Of a stretch of 64,000 nucleotides of DNA, positions 26,337-34,033 are shown piece by piece. This DNA comes from Microvirga guangxiensis (GTDB taxonomy: Bacteria > Pseudomonadota > Alphaproteobacteria > Rhizobiales > Beijerinckiaceae). The first letter of the stretch is position 1; each line of letters starts with the position of its first letter. The notes beneath the pieces are model-generated. The model saw nothing but the letters and a program-made list of their open reading frames with translations. It searched no databases and was not told where the DNA came from. Location: contig NZ_FMVJ01000018.1 in the NCBI RefSeq assembly GCF_900102135.1, positions 17,844-81,843 on the forward strand. The letters run 5' to 3'. Both the position numbers and the translations under genes were made by a program.

Positions 26337-27539
26337 TCACGCTGCTTTAATGGCAACGGTCTTGTCGGCGGCCCTCGTGGGCTTCTTCATCACGTCGACC
26401 ATCTTCGTGTCGGCGCCGTTTTCAACGAGGAACTGCCGCATCTCGCGATACATGAAGCGGTAGGCGCGGTTGAACTTGTCGAACAGCGACTGGTCCCAGT
26501 ACTCCTCGAGTGAGAACGTTTTGCCTGAGAACACGTCGAAGCTCGGGATCTGGTAAGTTTCAGCAAATTCTACCGTGCGGCTGTCATAAGTAAAATAGAC
26601 CGACGGCGTGCCATTGGCGAGCGCCATCAGATTTCCGTGCAGGCGATAACCGAGGACAAGGTCTTTCTGCTGCACGAGGTCCTCGTAGTCGGCCACGACG
26701 TCGGAGTAGAAGAGGCGCTCGCGGTGCAACTTTTCCATAGTTTCGTCTAGATACCACTTGCTGACCCACCCATTGGCCTTCAACTCGGCGATGCCTTCCT
26801 CGCGCTGCTCAGGGGTTCCGAAAACGATTTTCTTTTCCTCGACCTCTCCCTGCGCCATGAGCACTACGTCGAAGCGAGTGGCCATCTCCTTCACCATGTC
26901 GCGGTGGAAGGTCAGGTACTGCTCGATGTTGCGCGCGTATGTGCCCGACACTTCACGGCGAAGGGTAATGCCAGCTGTCCTGATCTGGTCAAGTGGACGC
27001 AGCTTGATCTCGAGGTCGGGTTTATTGCGGCGGAAGGCTGTCGGGCAACCGACGATGCGTACGTTCTTGATGCCAAGATCCCAGAGGATCTGCGCAGAGT
27101 AGGCACCGCGCACCCCGATGGACGTGGTGGAATCGGCCATCAGGCGAAGCATGGTTTTGGATTGCTCAGACAATTCCAGCTTGCCCTTCACCGGAGCCTG
27201 AGCACCGATTCCCCACGCGATCACCGGAATCTTCAGGCGCTTCAGGACCTCGACCGCGTTCTCCCAGTTCATGTCCTTATGAATGTAGTTGGAGCCGCGC
27301 AGGAAGACGTAATCGTACTCGGCGTTGATCCGATCGATGTCAGCCAGGTTCGGTTTGGCGATCTCGAGAGCATCGAGCTTATCGTAGTTCAACAGCTTGA
27401 GCGACGAGTCGAAAACGAAGGCGTCGCCGATGTTGTGGTAGTGGTTGATGCTGCGCTGAGTGTCCTTGTAATTATACCAGCGCACATTGTCGTGATCGTA
27501 GACTTCACCCGAGGGACTGATGACGAGGATGCGTTGCAT
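26337..27539 (-). CDS. Polysaccharide pyruvyl transferase family protein
   Basis: 400 residues. Family features: N-terminal NIGDAFVFDSSL, RGSNYIHKDMNWENAVEVLK, IPVIAWGIGAQAP, and the diagnostic C-terminal LVLGYRLHGNLMALANGTPS followed by VYFTYDSRT, which corresponds to the R-x-H-x-x-x-A-x-x-x-x-x-P core. Such enzymes add pyruvate ketals to polysaccharide sugars (as in S. meliloti succinoglycan and galactoglucan). AGGAGAT lies 7 nt before the ATG. It follows the GT4 gene by 49 nt. Some members have other roles, so the pyruvylation claim is a family-based prediction. Confidence 0.85.
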   Translation of the reverse strand: MQRILVISPSGEVYDHDNVRWYNYKDTQRSINHYHNIGDAFVFDSSLKLLNYDKLDALEIAKPNLADIDRINAEYDYVFLRGSNYIHKDMNWENAVEVLKRLKIPVIAWGIGAQAPVKGKLELSEQSKTMLRLMADSTTSIGVRGAYSAQILWDLGIKNVRIVGCPTAFRRNKPDLEIKLRPLDQIRTAGITLRREVSGTYARNIEQYLTFHRDMVKEMATRFDVVLMAQGEVEEKKIVFGTPEQREEGIAELKANGWVSKWYLDETMEKLHRERLFYSDVVADYEDLVQQKDLVLGYRLHGNLMALANGTPSVYFTYDSRTVEFAETYQIPSFDVFSGKTFSLEEYWDQSLFDKFNRAYRFMYREMRQFLVENGADTKMVDVMKKPTRAADKTVAIKAA

Positions 27540-27588
27540 GAATTCATCTCCTGGACGTGCCAGATTGGTTTTCTGTTGTTAAATCGTC

Positions 27589-28908
27589 TCACGCTGAGAG
27601 CGCAGCGGTGGGAAACTTTGACGCCTTCTCGACGGCAAGCTGGTGATAGAGGTCGAGGTGCTGCTGGGCGCATTCCTCATACGAGATCGGGCGCTTGATG
27701 CCCGCGCGAAGCTGCTCCCAGAGACCCGGTGTGGTCAGGGCTTCGGTGAAGCGATCAACGAGATCCTCCGACGAGCCTACACGGAAGTGCAAGCCGTCGA
27801 CCCCGTCGGTGATTTTCTCGGCCATACCGCCGATGTTCGAGCAGATCATCGGGCGGCCGTGGAAAAACGATTCCTGGATCACAATTGGCGAGTTTTCCCA
27901 CCAGATGGAGGGGATGATCGTCCAGTCGATGTTGCGCATCAGGCGCGGCATGTCGCTGTTCTGGTAGGCACCGTAGAAGCGAACCCGATTGCCAGCGCGC
28001 TCCACAAGGTTCTCGATCTTCTCCTGGAACTGCTTTGGCTGCCGCTCAAGGTTGCCACCAAAGATCATCAGCTGAGAGTCTTCTCCCCAAACCGAATCCG
28101 GAACGCGGGCCACGGCGTCGAGTAGGACGTCCACGCCTTTGAACTGAGTGATCTGACCGAAATAGGCGAAGCGGGAGCGGCGCGCCTTTTTGCCCTTCCC
28201 AACTAAAGGCAGGTCCCGTGGCGGCGTGAGCTGTCCGATGTCGAGGCCGTTCTCGATGACGATGAAACGCGAAGGATCAAGGCCCCAATCCACGTAACGG
28301 TCGACGAGGAACTGGCTCGGCGACACGAAGTAGTCCGCGACCTCCAGCAATCCTCGCACGAAGTGCTCGCGGCGTAGGAAGCGGGCCGGTGAAACCTCAG
28401 GGAAGCAGGCGTTGCAGTCCGACGGCGAGGCCCGATGGCAGAGCTTCGTGCCGCCTGTCTTCACCATCTGGCCGTGGTGGTGGCAAATGGATAGGAACTC
28501 GTGGAACGTGATCACGATCACACAGTTAGGGAGCGCTCGGCGAACAGCATAAATCGTCTCAAGCCCTAGCCCAATGAAGTGATGAAAATGCACCACGTCA
28601 GGCTTGAGGTCTTTCAGGACACGAACGAAGTCGCGCTCCAGCTCTTCCGTATTCCGGTTAGAGATAAGAAAATGGTCGTATTCGTCGGCGTGATAGAGGA
28701 TGTCGCCGCCCTTCTGACGCAGGCTCATGAGGGCGGTGCCACTGTGACGCACGATTGGATAACCAACACGGGCGAGAAAGCGCGACTCCGCGGTACCGAT
28801 CTTGTTGAGGCCCTTGTGCAAGTTGTAAGCGGCGATCTCGGCTCCTCCAAGCGAATAGCTGGGATGGCCGTGGGAGACGATCAGGACGCGAGGCTTCTTT
28901 TGTGTCAT
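27589..28908 (-). CDS. GT4 glycosyltransferase with Cys-rich insert
   Basis: Retaining GT-B fold transferase, cytoplasmic or membrane-associated, 439 residues from ATG 28908 (MTQKKPRVLIVSHGHPS). N-terminal SLGGAEIAAYNLHKGL is the acceptor-side Gly loop. Residues about 165-200 carry CHHHGQMVKTGGTKLC and then RASPSDCNACFPE, a C-x7-C-x2-C cluster with a fourth Cys and His residues upstream. The donor domain has FAYFGQITQFKGVDVLLDAV and the E-x7-E region IWWENSPIVIQESFFHGRPM. The start is 7 nt after the upstream GT2-like stop. A paralogue with the same Cys pattern is at 31917-33212. Confidence 0.9.
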   Translation of the reverse strand: MTQKKPRVLIVSHGHPSYSLGGAEIAAYNLHKGLNKIGTAESRFLARVGYPIVRHSGTALMSLRQKGGDILYHADEYDHFLISNRNTEELERDFVRVLKDLKPDVVHFHHFIGLGLETIYAVRRALPNCVIVITFHEFLSICHHHGQMVKTGGTKLCHRASPSDCNACFPEVSPARFLRREHFVRGLLEVADYFVSPSQFLVDRYVDWGLDPSRFIVIENGLDIGQLTPPRDLPLVGKGKKARRSRFAYFGQITQFKGVDVLLDAVARVPDSVWGEDSQLMIFGGNLERQPKQFQEKIENLVERAGNRVRFYGAYQNSDMPRLMRNIDWTIIPSIWWENSPIVIQESFFHGRPMICSNIGGMAEKITDGVDGLHFRVGSSEDLVDRFTEALTTPGLWEQLRAGIKRPISYEECAQQHLDLYHQLAVEKASKFPTAALSA

Positions 28909-28915
28909 GGCAACA

Positions 28916-31159
28916 TCACCGCATGTTGTTGACGAGGAGCGACCACTTACGGTCGAAACTCCAGCGATCAATTCGTTGGGCCAAGCGACGCATGGCAGGG
29001 CTGGAACCACCGCCGCTGTCCTCGGCCGAAATCATTTCCACGTTCGGCAGCCACACTGATGGGGTTCCAGCGAGCCGTAGCTTGAGACAGAGGTCTCGCC
29101 CCTTGTCGCTGGTGCCAAGATAGGAGCGAGTGAACCCGCCTGCGGCCTGGACGGCTGCTCGGGAAACGATGCAGCAGGCTGTCGATCCGGCCATCACCTC
29201 CCTGGGGTCGGATCCCTGTACGACGTCGCGTGGGTAGCCGATGTAGCGGTCGACTAGCTTCTGCTCTTCAGCGTCGAACCAAGTGCCGGCGAAGCGGATG
29301 GATTCGTCCTCGTAAACTAAGGTCGGGCTGACCAAAGCCTTTCCTCCGCGCTTCCGGTAAGCACGTTCAAGAGAAGACAACCAGCCTGACTGACGCGGCA
29401 GGACATCGGCGGAGAGGAAGACCAACGCATCGGCCGTCGATGCCTGAACCGCCGCTTCAAAGGCGTCGCAGGCGTCCTGCACCCCCTCGGATCCGATGAC
29501 CCGAAGCTTGAGACCGTAGAAGTGGGCCAGCCGCTCGGCCTCCGGCGCGATGCTCCCGAAGGCTTCAATGGAGGTAGACAGGATCACCGGAACATTGCGC
29601 GTCTCGGCGTCGAGGGCCAGAAGAACCAACGCGCTGGCAGCCTCCTCGGCATCATGGACGGCGCCGACGACGAGCGCCTTCGTCGTGCCGGCCTCATCGA
29701 AGCTGAAGTCGCGCGCCTCAACTACCTCGGGGGCCGGAGCGGCAAGCGCCTGCATCATCGGGCCGATATGCCGCTCGATGGCGACGCCGGCTGCTGCCGT
29801 GCGCGGGTCCAGGGGCGCCACGAGGCGCTCGAAGGCACGCCGTGACAGGTTCCGCATAGGTGTCAGCGGGTAGTAGGCAACGCTGTCACCCACTGTGAAC
29901 TCGAAGTACACAGGGACGTTGCCTGTGCAGGAGAGCCCCGGTACGAAGGCGAGGAAGCCATGGTCGATCCGGTGGGGATCGAGGCGTCCAGCGAACAGGT
30001 CATTCTGCTGGAACGCCGTCGCGACGTCCGGACGCGGTAACCGCGTCCAGCTGTCGTCCACGCGTGCTGTTTCCGCACCGGCCCGAAGGACGACAGACTC
30101 CGCATGCCCTTCCGGATCGAGCATCCAACCGGCAACAAGGAGGCCGCCACCCGGAACTTCGACGACCATATCCATGCCGATCCGGACCGGCTGCTTGAGG
30201 TTCGAGACGGTGTCGCGTCCGTCGAAGCGCTCTCCCGCACGGCGAAGGGTGCGCAGGGTCTCGGGATTTGCGGTAGCGCGAACCAGGCCGTCGCGAATAT
30301 GGGCGGGAACATCGGTCGGCTCAAGGAGCACCCGCCGATCGTAGACCTCGAGGATCCGCCAGCCCTGTGTCGAACGGAAGAATAGCTTCTGAAGTTTCTC
30401 GGTTTCAACGGTGATCTTACCTGTATCAAGGAGACCGACGAAGCCTGTGCCATTGCCGCCGAGATCGTTGCGTGCGATCGACGCAACCTTGAACTCACCG
30501 GTCATCAGACCACCCTGTGCGACAAGGACGCGTACCTGATTGGACGGAAGGTCGGCCGCCCAGCCCTGCAAGAAGATCTCGCCAGTGTCGAGCGGCCCCA
30601 TAACTTCGATCCAGCCATCCGTCTTGGCTGCAGTTGTCAGAACTGACAAGGCAGCCGCCAAGCGCTTCGGATGGTTCTTGCCCACCATCAGAGCTTGAGC
30701 AACTCGGTCGGCCACTTCAGCCATCCGATCGCTGGCGTCGTTGGCGATTACTTGCACAAGGTCCGTAACGGAAACTGCGGGCTTCACCAAAGTATAGCGG
30801 ATGGGATGCCCACCGCGTCGCATAACAATTGAGCGCAGACGAACTTTGGATGCCAGCTTGATCGGCACCAATGCGACAAAGCCAGTCGCCGCCTCAGATG
30901 GCGCGCCATCCCTACTCCAGCTGACAACACCGGCCTTCATAATCATAGAGGGATCGCCGTTGAGCAGAACCTCAACCGTTGCAGGCATTACGTCGGCAAC
31001 ACCAGTGATGAGTGCGAGATCTTCTCCAATCGGCGTGGCGAGTGCGGTCTCGCCATCTACAGGTATGCTGAGATTTTCCTTCACGTGTCTGCTCAATAAT
31101 GTTGTTGGACCCCTCTGTGGGATCTCACTGCTTATAATTCTATGTGACGATACGGTCAT
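28916..31159 (-). CDS. Large GT2-like protein with repeated GWxxD-type modules
   Basis: 747 residues. The C-terminal part (about 490-747) is GT2-like: ALVFLSADVLPRQSGWLSSL, GGKALVSPTLVYEDESIRFA, an AGSTACCIVSRAAVQAAGGF block and DLCLKLRLAGTPSVWLPNVE, resembling the second half of a GT-A domain. A clean DxD is not obvious (LSAD stands in its place), so activity is uncertain. The N-terminal about 450 residues are beta-rich and contain modules with G-W-x-x-D (LQGWAADLPSNQ, VAGWMLDPEGHA), also found in two neighbouring genes. The start overlaps the upstream gene's stop by 4 nt (ATGA). Confidence 0.75.
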   Translation of the reverse strand: MTVSSHRIISSEIPQRGPTTLLSRHVKENLSIPVDGETALATPIGEDLALITGVADVMPATVEVLLNGDPSMIMKAGVVSWSRDGAPSEAATGFVALVPIKLASKVRLRSIVMRRGGHPIRYTLVKPAVSVTDLVQVIANDASDRMAEVADRVAQALMVGKNHPKRLAAALSVLTTAAKTDGWIEVMGPLDTGEIFLQGWAADLPSNQVRVLVAQGGLMTGEFKVASIARNDLGGNGTGFVGLLDTGKITVETEKLQKLFFRSTQGWRILEVYDRRVLLEPTDVPAHIRDGLVRATANPETLRTLRRAGERFDGRDTVSNLKQPVRIGMDMVVEVPGGGLLVAGWMLDPEGHAESVVLRAGAETARVDDSWTRLPRPDVATAFQQNDLFAGRLDPHRIDHGFLAFVPGLSCTGNVPVYFEFTVGDSVAYYPLTPMRNLSRRAFERLVAPLDPRTAAAGVAIERHIGPMMQALAAPAPEVVEARDFSFDEAGTTKALVVGAVHDAEEAASALVLLALDAETRNVPVILSTSIEAFGSIAPEAERLAHFYGLKLRVIGSEGVQDACDAFEAAVQASTADALVFLSADVLPRQSGWLSSLERAYRKRGGKALVSPTLVYEDESIRFAGTWFDAEEQKLVDRYIGYPRDVVQGSDPREVMAGSTACCIVSRAAVQAAGGFTRSYLGTSDKGRDLCLKLRLAGTPSVWLPNVEMISAEDSGGGSSPAMRRLAQRIDRWSFDRKWSLLVNNMR

Positions 31160-31920
31160 TGCAGGCCGTGCCGCAGGACGACCACCAATGTTGCGATTGC
31201 GCAGGCCGCGGAGAGGCCCCCGAACGCAATAAGCATGGCCACAGCCCGGCGCATGGGCCGGTCAGCCGCTGTCGTTAATTCTCGAATGCGTTCGTCGAAG
31301 TCGGCCAAGACCTTGTCGAAACGAAGATGGAAGACCTCGATACCGGAAATTTTCTCAGACAATTCTGCCTGATTGGCGCGAACGAGTTCGAGGGCAGCCC
31401 CAATGCCATTTTCCTGACCAACGATTTCATCAATCTGTTTGGACGTCGCACGCAACGTTTCGGCTGCCTCGCGCTGCGTAAGCTGCGAGCGTCTTTGCGC
31501 TTCGATGAGAAATTCGAGCCGGTCCATGGCACGGTTCAATGGGGCGCTGATCGACGCCTCGGCCACGCGCTGGTCATGATTTGGAGCCTGCAGGACAATC
31601 TCCTCGCCGGTCGACGGCGAGACCGCCACCACGGTAAGGTTGGCCGACATGTTCGCGACTGCCTCTGGAATATCGACTTCGAAGGCGTGGCTACCGTCGC
31701 CAATTCCATTCCGACGCAGGTCGACACGCGCCATGTTCGCGGTACCAGAGGAGATCATGCGACCTTCAAGAAGAACTCGTACAAGAAGCCGTTCCGCCGG
31801 GCGGGAGCGATCCCACACCCACCCGAAGACGCGACGGTCTTCGATAGCATCCATCCGTCCCTGGATCTGGGACGATACCGACGCTTCGGTGACTGCATGC
31901 TTCGACTGTGGTGTGCTCAT
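31156..31920 (-). CDS. Membrane-anchored coiled-coil protein with GWxxD module
   Basis: 254 residues, no known enzyme family. Residues about 30-110 form a single beta-rich module (VFGWVWDRSRPAERLLVRVL, then IGDGSHAFEVDIPEA) like those in the large GT2 proteins beside it. Residues about 125-225 are strongly helical and heptad-like (LNRAMDRLEFLIEAQRRSQL, DKVLADFDERIRELTTAADR). One C-terminal TM follows (AVAMLIAFGGLSAACAIATL). It overlaps both neighbours by 4 nt. It may anchor or space the glycosyltransferases at the membrane; that is inference. Confidence 0.7.
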   Translation of the reverse strand: MSTPQSKHAVTEASVSSQIQGRMDAIEDRRVFGWVWDRSRPAERLLVRVLLEGRMISSGTANMARVDLRRNGIGDGSHAFEVDIPEAVANMSANLTVVAVSPSTGEEIVLQAPNHDQRVAEASISAPLNRAMDRLEFLIEAQRRSQLTQREAAETLRATSKQIDEIVGQENGIGAALELVRANQAELSEKISGIEVFHLRFDKVLADFDERIRELTTAADRPMRRAVAMLIAFGGLSAACAIATLVVVLRHGLQ

Positions 31921-33212
31921 GCCGCGTTCGCCTTCAGTTCAATGATGTCAGCTTGTTGCCCAATCTCGCGATAAACGGCGAGATGACGGTCCGCGACCGC
32001 GGAGATATCGGCTGGCGGAACGATGCCAGAAACGAGATTCTCCCAGAGGCCTGGTGTAGCGATGGCCGTGCGCATGGCGTTCGCCAGGGAGACCGGATCG
32101 TCCGGACGGACGTGCAGACCGTCGACCCCGTCGCGCACGGCCTCGGCCATCCCACCGATGTTGCTCGCAATGACCGGACGGCGATGAAGGAATGACTCTT
32201 GGATCACCAGTGGGGCATTCTCCCACCAGATCGATGGCATGATCACCCAATCGACTGCCGCGATGAGGGCCGGAAGCTCGTCCCGGCGATAGGGGCCCAG
32301 GCGAACTACGTGGGAATCGGTCTCGTCGAGCAGGCCCTCAACTTCCTCGACGAATTCCTTCGCCTGGAACGGGGCGCCGCCATGAAGTCGCAACTCGAAA
32401 TCCTCAACCTCGGACGCGATGAGTCGCTGGGCGGCCTTTAGTAAGGTGGGGACGCCTTTCCAAGGATTAAGATTGCCGAAATAACCGAACACTGGGCGGC
32501 GCCCATCGGCGGATGGACGATGCGGGGCCGGCTCCACCGCCGGGCGCCCATTCGACACGACCTCGATGATATTTTCAGACAGCCCCCAGGCGACGAAGCG
32601 ATCTTTGATGAACCGGCTCGGCGCGATGAAGAGGTCGACTTGGCCGAACAGGGTCTTGATGAACTGCTCACGCAGCAGAAAGCGGTCGGCGGTAGTGTCT
32701 GGGAAGCAGTTGTTGCATCGGCTTGGGCTCGCCCGGTCGCACCGCTCGCGCCCCTTCGTGCGCATCATCAGTCCATCGTGGGCGCAGATCGCATAGTAGT
32801 CATGCAGTGTCATGACGATCCTTGCGTTCGGCAGGATCCGGCGCACCAAGCCAATGAACTCGACTCCGATGAGGAGGACATGGTGGATATGAACTACGTC
32901 CGGCCTGAACTCTTCCAGCAAGTTCATGAGGTGCGGCACAGTCCCATAGCTGTCGATCTGGCTGAGATAGAAGCGGTCGAAATGCCCGCTCCACATGATG
33001 ATCTCGTCCGGGGCGTCGCCGACCGACTGAAAGCTCGTGCCGGGGCGTTGTTCGCGGTGTAGATGATTGGTGGCGGCTAGGAAGAGGGCCTCGACGTCCG
33101 GACGTGACCGGTACTCCCGGAAGAGGTCGTGGGCAAAGATTTCAGTTCCGCCGGGATGGAGGTCCGGATGGTTGTGGGCAACGATGAGGACGCGGGTGCT
33201 CAAGAGACTCAC
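31917..33212 (-). CDS. GT4 glycosyltransferase with Cys-rich insert (paralogue)
   Basis: 431 residues, GTG start at 33212 overlapping the methyltransferase stop (GTGA). N-terminal VLIVAHNHPDLHPGGTEIFA, a Cys cluster CAHDGLMMRTKGRERC then RASPSRCNNCFPD, donor-domain FGYFGNLNPWKGVPTLLKAA, and IWWENAPLVIQESFLHRRPV containing the E-x7-E pair. The high identity of these blocks with 27589-28908 indicates duplication within the operon, perhaps giving different linkages in the repeat unit. Confidence 0.9.
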   Translation of the reverse strand: MSLLSTRVLIVAHNHPDLHPGGTEIFAHDLFREYRSRPDVEALFLAATNHLHREQRPGTSFQSVGDAPDEIIMWSGHFDRFYLSQIDSYGTVPHLMNLLEEFRPDVVHIHHVLLIGVEFIGLVRRILPNARIVMTLHDYYAICAHDGLMMRTKGRERCDRASPSRCNNCFPDTTADRFLLREQFIKTLFGQVDLFIAPSRFIKDRFVAWGLSENIIEVVSNGRPAVEPAPHRPSADGRRPVFGYFGNLNPWKGVPTLLKAAQRLIASEVEDFELRLHGGAPFQAKEFVEEVEGLLDETDSHVVRLGPYRRDELPALIAAVDWVIMPSIWWENAPLVIQESFLHRRPVIASNIGGMAEAVRDGVDGLHVRPDDPVSLANAMRTAIATPGLWENLVSGIVPPADISAVADRHLAVYREIGQQADIIELKANAA

Positions 33213-34033
33213 TCCGGCTTCACGGCAATGATGACGTCTTGGTAATGAGTGCTCTCGATGCCTCGCCAGTGGCCGAAGCTGACGCGTTCGAGCTTGAGCC
33301 CAGCAGACACAAGAATGTCCTGGAGGATACCGTCGTCGAAGCCGATCGCGCCAAGCGGTGCGGCCGGGTCGGCAATCCAGGTTCCGGAGCGTTCGCCTCT
33401 AAGAAATTGCGGACGTGCGTTCGCCCGCTCAGGATCACATGCAACGACGATAAAAGCCGTCAGAAACAGGCGTCCGCCTGGAGCGAGCAGCCTCATGATC
33501 TCACGGGCGTAGGATACAATCTCGTTGACCGGCAGATGCGTCGCAACAGAGGTCATGAACGCAAAGTCGAAGCTATTTCCTGCAAAAGGTAAAGCGATCT
33601 CGTTCCCGGCCATGGTCCCTTGCGGGTTATATAGCTCGTGCGCAACGTCGAGATGACAAAACCGGAAGTTGGGATAGACCGACGAGATGTTCCGGACACA
33701 CCATTGGATGCCCTCGTTGACGGGATCGATACCTTCATAGGACGCCGTCGCGTCGAGATACTGGGTCAGCGGAACTGCCATGCGGCCGATACCGCAGCCG
33801 ATATCGAGGACGCGGTGATGCGGCTTGAGACCACCAATGCGTACGAAATGCCCGAGATACTCTAGACCGATCGCCCGATAATCTCCGTCACCGACGAAGA
33901 TACTCTCGGGGTCCGGTTCAGGAAGGGTGTCGTCGGTGGCGATCTCGGCTATCAACTTCGAGAGAAGCGCCTCTTCGGCAGGAGACAAAACCGGTTGGAG
34001 ATCATCGGCTTTGATCTTGAGTTGGGCGTTCAT
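33209..34033 (-). CDS. Class I SAM-dependent methyltransferase
   Basis: 274 residues from ATG 34033, whose A is shared with the TAA of the upstream GT2 gene (TAATG). SAM-binding motif I is HHRVLDIGCGIGRMAVPLTQ (about residue 75-95). Further blocks are YEGIDPVNEGIQWC and FDFAFMTSVATHLPVNEIVS, a Rossmann-type methyltransferase of the Methyltransf_25/11 kind. In this operon it probably methylates a sugar or an intermediate; no residue decides the acceptor. The open frame extends 23 codons upstream, but that part overlaps the GT2 gene. Confidence 0.87.
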   Translation of the reverse strand: MNAQLKIKADDLQPVLSPAEEALLSKLIAEIATDDTLPEPDPESIFVGDGDYRAIGLEYLGHFVRIGGLKPHHRVLDIGCGIGRMAVPLTQYLDATASYEGIDPVNEGIQWCVRNISSVYPNFRFCHLDVAHELYNPQGTMAGNEIALPFAGNSFDFAFMTSVATHLPVNEIVSYAREIMRLLAPGGRLFLTAFIVVACDPERANARPQFLRGERSGTWIADPAAPLGAIGFDDGILQDILVSAGLKLERVSFGHWRGIESTHYQDVIIAVKPE

